Shown: positions 8,519 through 17,698, counted from the stretch's first letter. The stretch: DNA of 64,000 nucleotides from Bog-532 sp963830385 (GCA_963830385.1 CAWHMD010000013.1:1-64000), one strand, 5' to 3'. Translations and numbers: made by a program. Notes: generated from the letters alone by a model not told the origin.

Positions 8519-9082
8519 TCAGCTCTTGCGCGGCCATACCCGCTCGCTGCCCAGCCGCTGCCAGGGCCGACCCGCCAAGAGCACGAGCGCGGCCACCAGC
8601 AGCACGCCGCCGCCGATGAACTCCACGACCATCGATGAGGTCGCGTACGGGACCGCCAGGCTGTCCTTGAACCCGAACAGGCCGAAGTTCACGCTGATCA
8701 GCAGGCCGGCCGCGGTGGCGATGCAGAAGCCGGCCCCGGCCAGCACCAGCCACAGGCGGCGGAACGCGGCGAGCGCCACCGCGAGCAGGATGCCCACGAT
8801 CCCCTGGATCAGGAACAGCGGCCCGATGACCGAGATGCCCGCGTAGCTGCCGTGCAGCTTCAGGTGGACGAGGCCGGAGAGCAGCACCAGGACGGCCCCC
8901 GCCCAGGCCAGCACGTTGACCGACCATCGCGTGACGGGTGACTCGATCTGGGCCGGCCGCCAGTCCAGGGCCTGGAGCAGCTGGCGGACTGGGCTGGTCG
9001 GGTGGCCGGCGCGCGCGGAGTTCGGCACCGGGGCCCCGTCGGTTCTGGTCATGCCCGCGTCTTCTTTCGTGTGAGTGTTCAT
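8519..9082 (-). CDS. Multipass membrane protein
   Basis: About 187 aa. A soluble N-terminal 55 residues is followed by four hydrophobic stretches (VNVLAWAGAVLVLLSGLVHL, VIGPLFLIQGIVGILLAVAL, LWLVLAGAGFCIATAAGLLI and MVVEFIGGGVLLVAALVLL). I do not recognise the family. Its start lies 3 nt after the stop of the lipoprotein gene, so the two are an operon. The sigma gene follows 134 nt later in the same direction. A membrane partner of the lipoprotein is the natural guess. Confidence 0.75.
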   Translation of the reverse strand: MNTHTKEDAGMTRTDGAPVPNSARAGHPTSPVRQLLQALDWRPAQIESPVTRWSVNVLAWAGAVLVLLSGLVHLKLHGSYAGISVIGPLFLIQGIVGILLAVALAAFRRLWLVLAGAGFCIATAAGLLISVNFGLFGFKDSLAVPYATSSMVVEFIGGGVLLVAALVLLAGRPWQRLGSERVWPRKS

Positions 9083-9085
9083 GGC

Positions 9086-9745
9086 TCAGTACCCGTATCC
9101 GCCGCCGGAGCCAGTGGACGGGGAGCTCGCCGCGGCGGCGCCGACCTTCGCGGTCACCGGGTTGCCGGCGGTGTTCAGCACGTACCAGGTACCGCCGAAG
9201 TTGGTCAGCGCCTGGCCCTTGGCCGTCCCGGCCGAGGAGTCGCCGATGAAGGTGTAGAGCGGCCAGCCGTTGTAGGTGACTTCCATCTGGCCCGTTGCAC
9301 CCTTCACGGTGCCGAGCAGCGAGGACTGGACGCCGCTGCCGGCGGTGGCCTTGGTGGTGCCGCTGGGCAGGTCGGTCTCGGGCCAGGCGTGCAGGCAGCC
9401 GCTGCTCGCCGTACAGGTGATCTTGCCACCCTTTTCCGAGGTCAGCATGTACAGGGTCCGGCCCTGGCTGTTGACCAGGACGGTGCCGACCCCCGGCACG
9501 TTCTTCGCGCTCACGGTCGCCGACGACGAGGCGCCCGCGGCGCCGGCCGAGGCGCTGCCGCCGGCCGCGGAGCTGGCGGAGCTGCCACCCGCCGCCGAAC
9601 TGGGGCTGGAACCAGAGCCCGAGGCTGAGGTGCCACCCGAGGAGCCGCACGCGGCCAGCGTGACGACGGCCGCGCCCAAAATTGCGCTGCCCGCTAGAAG
9701 TCGGCGCGCTGATGAGGAAGGATGGAGACGGACGGTGATGCTCAC
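9086..9745 (-). CDS. Secreted lipoprotein with COG4315 repeats
   Basis: About 219 aa. A lipoprotein signal ends in the lipobox LAAC near residue 35 and is followed by a long Ser/Ala/Gly linker. Two repeat units come next, of the kind found in the family described by a Yx(FWY)xxD motif: TLYMLTSEKGGKITC...C...WP and WPLYTFIGD. The function of the family is unknown. The GTG start at 9745 has AAAGGAG 8 nt upstream. Members often neighbour ECF sigma/anti-sigma pairs, as here, so the lipoprotein may be a target of the downstream sigma factor. Confidence 0.84.
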   Translation of the reverse strand: MSITVRLHPSSSARRLLAGSAILGAAVVTLAACGSSGGTSASGSGSSPSSAAGGSSASSAAGGSASAGAAGASSSATVSAKNVPGVGTVLVNSQGRTLYMLTSEKGGKITCTASSGCLHAWPETDLPSGTTKATAGSGVQSSLLGTVKGATGQMEVTYNGWPLYTFIGDSSAGTAKGQALTNFGGTWYVLNTAGNPVTAKVGAAAASSPSTGSGGGYGY

Positions 9746-10017
9746 GGGGGAAACTCCTTTTGAGGTTTCGCAGAGCTTCAAGCTGTTTCCCCTAATTACG
9801 GGGCTCGGCCCCGGGGGGATTGCCGCCCGCCGAGCGTTTCCGCCGGAAAGGCGGGAGCGCCCTTTGCTGTGCGCCCAGCCGAAGGCTGCTGTGCGCGGAG
9901 CCGCAGGCCTCGCTGACGTGTGATTACCGCACGTGGCGGCACGTACGGTGACCTGCGCGGTTGATGACTACTCTCCGGTGATCGCCCGATTTCAACTATT
10001 TCAGGCAAGATAGGGCG

Positions 10018-10287
10018 ATGAAGTGCGAGGTCACGCAGGTCAACGGCGACGGAAGCATTCGCCGGGCGCTGGTCGACACCGCTGGCCGTCATGACGCTGA
10101 GCGATGGGAACAGCTCGCCGACCAGGCACGCCTCGATGTTCCCCCGCCGTACCGCCCGCACCCCGGCGAGCCCGTCTACGAGATCGTCGTCGACGGCCGC
10201 GCCGCCCAGATCGCCGACGGTGACCTCCTCGGCCCCCTCCGCGATCTGGCGGCCGCCGTCCTCACCGAGGGCTGGCAGATCATCTGA
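10018..10287 (+). CDS. Emfourin-like protealysin (M4 peptidase) inhibitor
   Basis: About 89 aa. The segment PPPYRPHPGEPVYEIVVDGR followed by a GPLRDLAAAVL helix near the C-terminus is the signature of emfourin, a small cytoplasmic inhibitor of thermolysin-like M4 proteases. Emfourin genes normally sit beside the M4 protease they inhibit; none is seen within this window, so it is an orphan or the protease is elsewhere. The gene is divergent from the lipoprotein gene and is followed by a strong hairpin. Confidence 0.78.
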   Translation: MKCEVTQVNGDGSIRRALVDTAGRHDAERWEQLADQARLDVPPPYRPHPGEPVYEIVVDGRAAQIADGDLLGPLRDLAAAVLTEGWQII

Positions 10288-10305
10288 CTGCGGGCGGCCG
10301 GCATC

Positions 10306-10337
10306 ACGGGACGCCCTCCGGGGCCGCGGCGTCCCGT
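10306..10337. terminator. Hairpin between emfourin and VOC genes (bidirectional)
   Basis: ACGGGACGCC (10306-10315) pairs perfectly with GGCGTCCCGT (10328-10337) across a 12-nt loop, in the 49-nt gap between convergent genes and touching the stop codon of the leftward VOC gene. No U-tract follows, as is usual in actinobacteria. Confidence 0.6.
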
Positions 10338-10735
10338 CAGCGGGCGAACTTCTGCCTGGCTTCGGGGGTGACCGGGGTGAAGAAGTTGACCAGGTTGCCG
10401 TCGGGGTCGCGGAACAGCAGCGAACGGTTGCCCCACGGCATCGTGGTCGGCTGGTTGACGAAGTCCTCGACCGACCCGGCCAGCTTCTCGTAGGTCGCGT
10501 CCACGTCGTCGACCAGGAACTCGATGATCACCGACTGGTTGCGGCCGGCCCGGGCGGCGCCGGGAGCGAACACCGGCACCGTGCGGGTGCTGGCGATGGC
10601 CAGCGTGCCGGCCGCGGTGGCGAGCTCGGCGAAGTTCTCGTTGCCCCAGGTCGCCCTCAGGCCGGTCGCCTGCTCGTAAAAGCCGACCAGGCGCTGGACG
10701 TCCTCGGTGATGACCCGGACCGAGACAAAATCCAT
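10337..10735 (-). CDS. VOC (glyoxalase/dioxygenase fold) protein
   Basis: About 132 aa, one glyoxalase-type domain. The beta-strand/helix pattern MDFVSVRVITEDVQRLVGFYEQATGL at the start and LLFRDPDGNLVNFFTPV at the end are the two halves of the vicinal oxygen chelate fold. Substrate and metal use cannot be told from sequence. The ATG at 10735 has AGGAGA 5 nt upstream; the longer frame has no such site. Monocistronic. Confidence 0.82.
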   Translation of the reverse strand: MDFVSVRVITEDVQRLVGFYEQATGLRATWGNENFAELATAAGTLAIASTRTVPVFAPGAARAGRNQSVIIEFLVDDVDATYEKLAGSVEDFVNQPTTMPWGNRSLLFRDPDGNLVNFFTPVTPEARQKFAR

Positions 10736-11019
10736 GACGCTCTCCTCTTCCGTAACGTTGCTGACGAGAACGACGCTACGAGCAATACAGGTCACTTTCC
10801 GCCCGGTATCAACACGGAAGTTCCGCGGACCTGCGCGAGGCGGTCCTCATGGTCATCGACGAGGACGGCATCCCCGCACAGCTCGAGCGGTCCCTCGATC
10901 TCGACGTTGCCTGATGCCGCCGGTCCCCGCAGTCCGGGGCGACCGGGCTTACGGTCGAGGATCTCCTGAGGTACCTGTAGCAATGGTCCAGCCAGGCGAA
11001 ATACGTTGGGGCCTTGAGG

Positions 11020-11108
11020 CGGAGGGCGTGGGATTCGAACCCACGAGCAAGGTCACCCCTGCTAGCGGTTTTCAAGACCGCCGCCATCGGCCACTAGGCG
11101 AGCCCTCC
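11020..11108 (-). tRNA. tRNA-Ser(UGA)
   Basis: On the minus strand GGAGGGC...GCCCTCC forms the acceptor, the anticodon loop reads CTTGAAA (anticodon TGA), a long variable arm follows, and the T loop is GGTTCGAATCC. The discriminator is G and CCA is not encoded. It lies 12 nt upstream of the stop codon of the SDR gene. Confidence 0.94.
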
Positions 11109-11120
11109 AGGTAACGGCAC

Positions 11121-12095
11121 CTAGCTTCTCACATCGCCGGCGCCACCACGCTCGGCCACGTTGGCGAACAGGGTGCTGTAGTCGTAGGCGGCCTCGGGGT
11201 TGGCGCGCACCGCGGCGTCGATCAGTTCGGCGTCCTGGCCGACCAGGATGCGCCAGGCGCCCGCCTTGACCTTATCGAGGATGATCGTGGCGGCGTCGGC
11301 CGCGCTGAGCGGCGCCTTGTCCCGGAAGTCATTTTCCAGGCGGGTGAGGAGCTGGCGCAGCGCGTCGTCGGACGCGCCCGCGGGCAGCAGGCCCGCTCCG
11401 GTCAGCATGATCCTGGCGTTGGCCAGCTCCTCACCGCTGAGCTGGTCCGGGCCGGGACCGCCGTGGGCGCGGCGGCTGTTGGCCATGATGTTCGTGCCCA
11501 CGTGGCCGGGCAGCACGACCGCCACCCGGACCTGGGGCGCGTTGACCCGCAGGTCCTCGATCAGCGCCTCGGTGAAGCCCCGGACCGCGAACTTGCCCGC
11601 GCTGTAGGCAGTGTTCGGCAGGCCCGGGCCGAGCGTCGCCCACAGGCCGTTCAGGCTGCTGGTGTTGACCAGGACGCCGTCGCCGCTGGCGATCAGCAGC
11701 GGCAGGAACACCCGGGCGCAGTAGTACACGCTCTGCCAGACGACGGCGAAGGTGCGGTCCCACTCCTCCCGGCCGGCGTTGACGAAGCTGCCGCCCCCGC
11801 CGATGGCCGCGTTGGCGAAGACCACGTCGACGTGATCGGTGTCGTGGGCGGACAGCAGCTCATCACGGAACCGGAGCAGCTGCGGCTCGTCCGAGACGTC
11901 ACCGACGTGGCGGGTGACCCGGACGCCGGGCGGGGCGCCGGCCTGGGCCGAGGCGACCGTCTCGGCGACCTCTCCGGCGTGCCAGTCGCAGGTCGCCACC
12001 GAGCACCCCTGGGCGGCCAGCTGGCGGACCAGCTCCCGGCCCATGCCGGAGCCACCGCCGGTCACCACCGCGAGCTTCCCGGAATAAGAATCCAT
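11121..12095 (-). CDS. Short-chain dehydrogenase/reductase
   Basis: About 324 aa. The classical SDR cofactor motif TGGGSGMG lies near residues 12-19, the adenine-ring motif CDWHAG near 36-41 and NAAIGGG near 94-100. The catalytic Ser of NTSSLNGL and the YSAGK pair are intact, so it should be an active NAD(P)-dependent oxidoreductase; the substrate is unknown. The ATG has AGGAGGGG upstream. It follows the STAS gene by 14 nt and probably forms the last gene of the MinD-PP2C-STAS operon, an unusual partner for a signalling module. Confidence 0.87.
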   Translation of the reverse strand: MDSYSGKLAVVTGGGSGMGRELVRQLAAQGCSVATCDWHAGEVAETVASAQAGAPPGVRVTRHVGDVSDEPQLLRFRDELLSAHDTDHVDVVFANAAIGGGGSFVNAGREEWDRTFAVVWQSVYYCARVFLPLLIASGDGVLVNTSSLNGLWATLGPGLPNTAYSAGKFAVRGFTEALIEDLRVNAPQVRVAVVLPGHVGTNIMANSRRAHGGPGPDQLSGEELANARIMLTGAGLLPAGASDDALRQLLTRLENDFRDKAPLSAADAATIILDKVKAGAWRILVGQDAELIDAAVRANPEAAYDYSTLFANVAERGGAGDVRS

Positions 12096-12109
12096 GACCC
12101 CGGCCCCTC

Positions 12110-12403
12110 CTATGGGTGGCGAATGGTGAGGCGGTCGCGCAGGCCGGTGATCGCGAGGACGCGGAGGATGACGGCATCGGGGTCGATGATGAGCTCGGGG
12201 TCCCGGCCGAGGTGGTCGTACAGGACCTTCACCCCGGCGCTGTCGAGGTAGTCGACGCCGGTGAGGTCCACGACGAGGCGGCTCCCGGCGGGGACGTCAT
12301 CCAGGGACCGGCGGAACCGGTCAGCGCTGGACATGTCGATGTCGCCCCTGACGATCATCGTGACGATGCCGTCCTGCGCGCTGCTGGTGACCTCAAGGGT
12401 CAT
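12110..12403 (-). CDS. STAS-domain anti-sigma factor antagonist (RsbV-like)
   Basis: About 97 aa, a single STAS domain. The phosphorylatable serine sits in the conserved VDYLDSAGVKVL motif near residues 50-61. In partner switching, the dephosphorylated form binds the anti-sigma kinase. The start ATG overlaps the TGA stop of the upstream PP2C/kinase fusion (ATGA), so the two are translationally coupled and probably a cognate pair. Downstream is an SDR gene at 14 nt. Confidence 0.88.
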   Translation of the reverse strand: MTLEVTSSAQDGIVTMIVRGDIDMSSADRFRRSLDDVPAGSRLVVDLTGVDYLDSAGVKVLYDHLGRDPELIIDPDAVILRVLAITGLRDRLTIRHP

Positions 12404-14352
12404 GGCGTGGTCGTCCTCTTGGTCAGGTGCACGGTGGTGCCCGCGCCGGTAGTGGAGATCTCCAGGTGGTCGACGAGGGCGCGGGCGAGCATCAGGCCGC
12501 GCCCACGGCCGGAACCGGGGGCCGCCTCGGCCCATTGCCCGTCGTCGCTGACGGCCAGGCGGATCCACTCGGGGTCCTGCTCGCCGGTGATGGCCACGCT
12601 GTGGGCCGGGTCGAGCCGCGAGCCGTGCTCGATGGCGTTGCTGGCCACTTCACCGACCGCGTGGAGCAATTCGCTGGCGGCCGGTGATCCGATGCCCGCG
12701 GCCGCGAACCAGTCCCGCAGCGCGGCCCGGAGCCCGCGCAGTTCGTCGGGATCAGCCGGGAAGCGAACGGAAAGGGGCGCCACCCGGCCGGCGACGCCCG
12801 CTTCAGCGGTGCCGGCCACGGCGCCCTCCCGCCTGTCCCCGTGGCGGTAGAGCAGGAACGCCACGTCGTCGTCGTGTGCGCGGTCGCGGAGCTGGTCGGC
12901 GAGCCGGCTGGCGCACTCGGCGGGCGGCACGCCGCGCGCATCGGCCAGCACCGCGGCCGCCGCCTTGATGCCGATGTCGATCGACTGGCCCCGGCGCTCG
13001 ACGAGCCCGTCGGTGTAGAGCAGCAGCGTCGACCCCGGCGGCATGGTCAGCGTGACCCCCGGGCGCTCGAGGTCGGCCACCACCGCCAGCGGCGCCCCCT
13101 GCGCGCCCTCCAGCAGCTGGTAGCGCTGACCGCCGGGGTCGTCGCGCTCACCCGGGTCGAGGATCGCGGGCGGGTGACCGGCGCTGCTGTAGCAGACGGT
13201 GCCGGCCGCCGGGTCGATCAGCGCGCAGAACACGGTGCTGCAGCGGGCGTCCGGGATCCGCTGGGCGAAGGAGTCCAGGATCGTCAGCACCCGGGCCGGC
13301 CCATGTCCCTCCAGCAGCAGGGCGCGGGCCGCGCTGCGCAGCTGTCCCATCGCGGCGGCGCCGGCCGCTCCCTTGCCGACCACGTCGCCGACCGCGACCG
13401 CGAGGCGGCCGCCGTCCAGGGCGATGGCGTCGTACCAGTCGCCGCCCACCTCCAGCGCGTCGACCGCGGGCTCGTAGCGCACGGCCAGATCCTGCCCGTC
13501 CAGCTCGGCCAGCAGCGGCAGCAGGCTGCGCTGCAGCACCTCGGAGATCTCGTGCTCGTCCTGCCGCTGCTGCTCCCGCTCGGCCTCGACCCGCTGCCGC
13601 ACGGTGATGTCGCGGCCGTTGGCCTGCCACCGCCCGTCCGGGGTGAAGGCGTGGCTGAGCTCGAGCGGCAGGTAGGTACCGTCCGCGCGGCGGATGTCCC
13701 AGACGTCGGTGACCTCGCGGCCGGCGGCCAGCTCCGCCATCAGCCCCCGCAGCCGCGCGGCATCCTCCGGCCGGATGAGGTCGTCGACCGCCAGGGTTAC
13801 GTGCTCGGCGTGAGAGTAGCCCAGCATCCGGCAGGCGGCCGGGTTCGCGTCGACGAACAGGCCCTGCTGGCTGGCCAGCCAGATCCCGTCGGTGGCCCGC
13901 TCGAACAGCAGCCGGTAACGCTGCTCCTGGTACTGCGCCTCCTGCTGGGCCCGCTTGAGGTCGGTGATGTCCCGGCCTTCGGGGACGATGAAGACGACGT
14001 CGCCGTGCCCGTCCCGGACCGGCCGGAGCGAGAAGTCGAAGACCACCGTCTCCCCGGAGGGACGCCGCAACGGCCACTCGACCCGGAACATCTCGCCGGT
14101 CGCGGCTCGGGCGATGGCCTCGCGGAGCTTTTCCGGCGCACCCGGCGTGTGGGCGAACCAGACCGTTTCCCAGAACGGCCGCCCGACGACGTCGTCCCGG
14201 GCGGTGCCGGGCGCGAACTCGAGCGAGGCCCGGTTGGCCTCGAGCAGCGTCCCGTCGGGCGCGAGCACGCCGATGTACTCGTACGTACCGTCATAGATGG
14301 CGCGCAACCGCTGTTCGCTCTCCAGCAACGCGCGGCGCTCCCGCCCGGGCAT
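12400..14352 (-). CDS. PAS-PAS-PP2C phosphatase-anti-sigma kinase fusion (RsbU/RsbW type)
   Basis: About 650 aa. PAS domain 1 spans roughly residues 10-135 and PAS 2 roughly 140-260. A short coiled linker (VEAEREQQRQDEHEISEVLQRSLLP) leads to a PP2C/SpoIIE phosphatase (VGGDWYDAIAL, VGDVVGKG, LLLYTDGLVERR). The last 140 residues are a GHKL kinase domain (HAVGEVASNAIEHG N box and GRGRGLMLARALVDHL G box). One protein could therefore both phosphorylate and dephosphorylate a STAS partner, presumably the one encoded immediately downstream with an ATGA overlap. It starts 9 nt after the end of the MinD-like gene. PAS ligands are unknown. Confidence 0.9.
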   Translation of the reverse strand: MPGRERRALLESEQRLRAIYDGTYEYIGVLAPDGTLLEANRASLEFAPGTARDDVVGRPFWETVWFAHTPGAPEKLREAIARAATGEMFRVEWPLRRPSGETVVFDFSLRPVRDGHGDVVFIVPEGRDITDLKRAQQEAQYQEQRYRLLFERATDGIWLASQQGLFVDANPAACRMLGYSHAEHVTLAVDDLIRPEDAARLRGLMAELAAGREVTDVWDIRRADGTYLPLELSHAFTPDGRWQANGRDITVRQRVEAEREQQRQDEHEISEVLQRSLLPLLAELDGQDLAVRYEPAVDALEVGGDWYDAIALDGGRLAVAVGDVVGKGAAGAAAMGQLRSAARALLLEGHGPARVLTILDSFAQRIPDARCSTVFCALIDPAAGTVCYSSAGHPPAILDPGERDDPGGQRYQLLEGAQGAPLAVVADLERPGVTLTMPPGSTLLLYTDGLVERRGQSIDIGIKAAAAVLADARGVPPAECASRLADQLRDRAHDDDVAFLLYRHGDRREGAVAGTAEAGVAGRVAPLSVRFPADPDELRGLRAALRDWFAAAGIGSPAASELLHAVGEVASNAIEHGSRLDPAHSVAITGEQDPEWIRLAVSDDGQWAEAAPGSGRGRGLMLARALVDHLEISTTGAGTTVHLTKRTTTP

Positions 14353-14361
14353 GACCCCAAT

Positions 14362-16497
14362 CTACGCGCTGGCACCCCGGTTCACGGTGCGCCGGGGCCA
14401 GGCGAAGCCGTCACCGACGGTGGCGGCCAGCTGGAGATAGGCCTCGGTGGTGGCCGCGCTCAGCTGCTCCAGCTCGACCTCGGCGCCCTCTTCCAGGTGC
14501 GGGTCATAGGGAACGCGCACCACGTCGCGGCAGCGGGCGGCGAAGTGCTGCTCCAGCCGGTCCAGGTCCACCGTGCTCTTGCTGCGCGGGCGGACGGTGG
14601 ACAGCACCACCACGGCGTTGCGGACCAGGTCGCTGTAGTCGTGCGCGTCCAGCCAGTCGAGGGTGGCGCTGGCCGACCGGGCACCGTCGACGGACGGGGA
14701 GCTGACCAGGACGATCTGGTCGGCCAGGGCCAGCACGCCGCCCATGGCCGAGTGCAGCAGGCCGGTGCCGCAGTCGGTGATGCAGATCGAGTAGTAGTGC
14801 TCAAGCACCCGGGCGACGTCACGGTAGTCCGCGTCGCTGAACGCCACCGACACCCCGGGATCACGGTCGGAGGCCAGCACCTCCACCGGCTGGAGGCCTG
14901 GGAAGTGAACGCGCGCACGTCGGCGTACCGGTGCACCTGCTGACGCTCGTTCAGCAGGTCCCGGACGGTGGCCGAGGTCTCCAGGCGCACCTTGTCCGAC
15001 AGCGTGCCGCGGTCGGGGTTGGCGTCCACCGCGATGACCCGGTCGCCGCGCAGGGTGCCCAGTGTGGCCCCGAGACCGACCGTGGTGGTGGTCTTGCCGA
15101 CCCCGCCCTTGAGGCTCATCACCGCGACCCGGTGGTGACCGCCGGCGACCGGCGTGCGCGCGCGCCAGACCAGTTCCCGGCGGCGCTGCATGCCGGCCGA
15201 CTCGCCCACCCGGACCAGGCCGCCGGTGGCGCGGTAGACCGTGCGCCGCCAGCCCGCGCCCGGCGCCGTCCGCTTGCCCTGCAGCAGCGCCTCGGCGGTC
15301 AGGCTGTCGGCCGTCTCGCGCCCGGAGCCGGCGTCGGGATCGGGGCCGTACTCGTCGTCGTCCAGGCCGGGGCGGGGCGGCGGGCCGGCCGGGCCGTTCG
15401 CGCCGGGGACCGGTCCGCGCGGCGCACCGCCCGGCGGCGGGCAGGCCGGCGGGTAGCCGGGCTGGGGGCGTTCGGGTGCGACCGGCCGCCCGAGGGGGGC
15501 TGCGGGGGGCGGTCCGAGGGGTGGGGCGGGGGACGGCCGGCCCAGCGGCGGAGCGGCCGTCTGGTCCTGGGGCGGCGCGGCGGGCGGGCCCAGCGGCCCA
15601 GCGGCGGGCGGCCGGAGCGGCGGGGCGGCCGTCTGGTTGCGGGCCGGCCCGGTGGGGGGCGGTGCGCCGCGCAGGGCCGCGTCACCGTCCCCGCGCAGGC
15701 TCCCCGCGTCAGCGGGGGCGGCCCGGTGCGGCCCGGGAGCGCCCGGGCCGCGCCGGTGGCCGGCGACCAGCCGGTCACCGGGCTCCGGTGGCGGCGCATC
15801 CTCGTCGTCGTCCGGGTGGCCGTCCAGGAGTGGCCCCAGCCCGTTCCGGTGGCCATTGTCGCCGGCGGCCGGCCGGTCGTCCGGGAACCCGTTGTCCCGG
15901 TAATCGTTGTCCGGCGGCCCGCCGTTCTGGTACGCCGGGGCCCCGGGAGCCAGGCCTGGCTGGCGGCGGGGTGCCGGGCGGCGACCCTCCCGCAGGCGGG
16001 CCGGACGCGGGCGGACCGCCCGATGGTGGGCTGGCCGGGGCGCTCGAGCCGAACCTCGGCTCCGGGACCCCGATGTCCGGCAGCGGCTCGGCCAGCGGCG
16101 GCGGCGGGGCGTAGCCGTAGGACTGTGGCGACGGCAGACCGTAATCGGTCAGCGCGTCGTCGGCGACCTCGTCGTCCGGGCCGTACGGGGTGTAGGTCGG
16201 GTAGGGGGCGGCGCTACCGTAACCGGGCTGGGCCGCCCGCCCGCCGTTCAGCTCGTCGTCCGGCAGCGGCGGGTAGGGCGACACCGGCGGCGGTGACGGC
16301 GGCTCGCTGCCGCCGAACGGCGGGTAGGGCGAGGGAGTGCCCTGCGGGTGGACCGACGAAAACGGATTGGGTCCCGGCGGCAGGTACGGCTCGTAGTCGT
16401 CGCCCGCTGCACCCTCGGCCACGTCATCACGCGCACCCTGCGCCGCGTCGGCAGCGTCTGCCACGTCAGCAGGCTTGTCGCGGTCATCTGTCGCCAC
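14362..16497 (-). pseudogene. MinD/ParA-like ATPase with Pro-rich N-terminus, disrupted by two compensating frameshifts
   Basis: Reads as one gene of about 711 codons starting at the GTG at 16497 (GGGGG 8 nt upstream). The N-terminal frame is Pro/Asp/Tyr-rich (EPYLPPGPNPFSS) until about 15963. The coding frame then shifts by one for the middle, which is stop-free from about 15960 to 14886 and holds TADSLTAEALLQGKRTAPG and the deviant Walker A SLKGGVGKTTTTVGLG. It shifts back at 14885/14886, where the sequence appears to lack one base (family sequence SSRLEVLAS expected), and continues with ITDCGTGLLHS and LVSSPSVDGARSASATL to the stop. The intact protein would be a cytoplasmic ParA/MinD-type ATPase. 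It heads the PP2C-STAS-SDR operon. Sequencing error is as likely as real decay. Confidence 0.72.
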
Positions 16498-16681
16498 AGG
16501 TCGAGCCCCCCATTTCTGCGGGTGGGAATATAGCTACCCGGTACGAGCCGGGTCTGGTTGTCACTCTTAATCCGGTTTGTTACAGCGGAAGCCTAGGCCA
16601 CGGACCGCCGTTACCACAGGGCTAGCGCTTCATCACCCACCGTTCTGCCCATGACGAGGAACAACAACACCGGGAGTTCAT

Positions 16682-17659
16682 ATGCGGGCCGTGGTCATCA
16701 GCGAGCCGGGTGGGCCGGAAGTACTGCAGTGGGAGGAGGTGCCCGATCCCGAGCCCGGCGCCGGCGAGGTGCTGATCGACGTGGCCGCGGCCGGGGTGAA
16801 CCGGGCCGATCTGCTGCAGCGCCAGGGCCTCTACCCGCCGCCGCCGGGCGCGTCACACTACCCGGGCATGGAGGTCTCCGGCCGGATCGAAGCGACCGGC
16901 CCGGGTGTCACCGGCTGGCAGCCGGGCGACGAGGTGTGCGCGCTGATGGCCGGCGGCGGTTACGCGGAGAAGGTGGTGGTCCCGGCCGGCCAGGTGCTGC
17001 CGGTCCCGCCGGGCCTGGACCTGGTCCAGGCGGCCGCGCTGCCCGAGACGGTCTGCACCGTCTACGCCAATCTGGTCCAGGTCGGTGAGCTCCGGGCCGG
17101 GGAGACGCTGCTGGTGCACGGGGGCGCGAGCGGTATCGGCACGACCGCGATCCAGCTCGGCAAGGCGCTCGGGGCCCGGGTCATCTGCACCGCCGGGTCG
17201 GCCGCGAAGCTGGACCGCTGCCGGGCGCTCGGTGCCGACGTGGCCATCTCCTACCGCGACGAGGACTTCGTCGAGGTGGTCAAGGACGTGACCGGCGGGC
17301 ACGGCGCCGACGTCATCCTCGACATCATGGGGGCCAAGTACCTGGCCCGGAACCTGGCCGCCCTGGCCACCTACGGCCGGCTGGTGATCATCGGCCGCCA
17401 GGGCGGCAGCCGGGCCGAGCTCGACCTCGGGGTGCTGCAGAGCAAGCAGGCCAGCATCCACGCCACCACCCTGCGGAACCGGCCGGTGGCGGAGAAGTCC
17501 GCGATCATGGCGGCCGTCGGCGACGTCGTGTGGCCGCTGGTCAGCGAGGGTACGGTCACCCCCGTCATCGAGGACACGGTGCCGATGGCGCGGGCGGCCG
17601 ACGCGCACCGCATCCTGGAGGCGGGGGGTCACACCGGCAAGGTCCTGCTGGTGAGGTGA
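16682..17659 (+). CDS. NAD(P)H:quinone oxidoreductase (zinc-free MDR family, PIG3-like)
   Basis: About 325 aa. The GroES-like N-terminal half (GEVLIDVAAAGVNRADLLQRQG) lacks the zinc ligands of true alcohol dehydrogenases. The Rossmann motif VHGGASGIGTTAIQLGKALGARV lies near residues 143-165. The pattern matches the quinone oxidoreductase/TP53I3-like group using NADPH. The ATG at 16682 has GGGAG 5 nt upstream. It is divergent from the MinD-like gene and 39 nt before bpa. Confidence 0.89.
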   Translation: MRAVVISEPGGPEVLQWEEVPDPEPGAGEVLIDVAAAGVNRADLLQRQGLYPPPPGASHYPGMEVSGRIEATGPGVTGWQPGDEVCALMAGGGYAEKVVVPAGQVLPVPPGLDLVQAAALPETVCTVYANLVQVGELRAGETLLVHGGASGIGTTAIQLGKALGARVICTAGSAAKLDRCRALGADVAISYRDEDFVEVVKDVTGGHGADVILDIMGAKYLARNLAALATYGRLVIIGRQGGSRAELDLGVLQSKQASIHATTLRNRPVAEKSAIMAAVGDVVWPLVSEGTVTPVIEDTVPMARAADAHRILEAGGHTGKVLLVR

Positions 17660-17698
17660 AATGAGAGAAGCACTCTCCGAGTCCGAGACACTAGGAAG

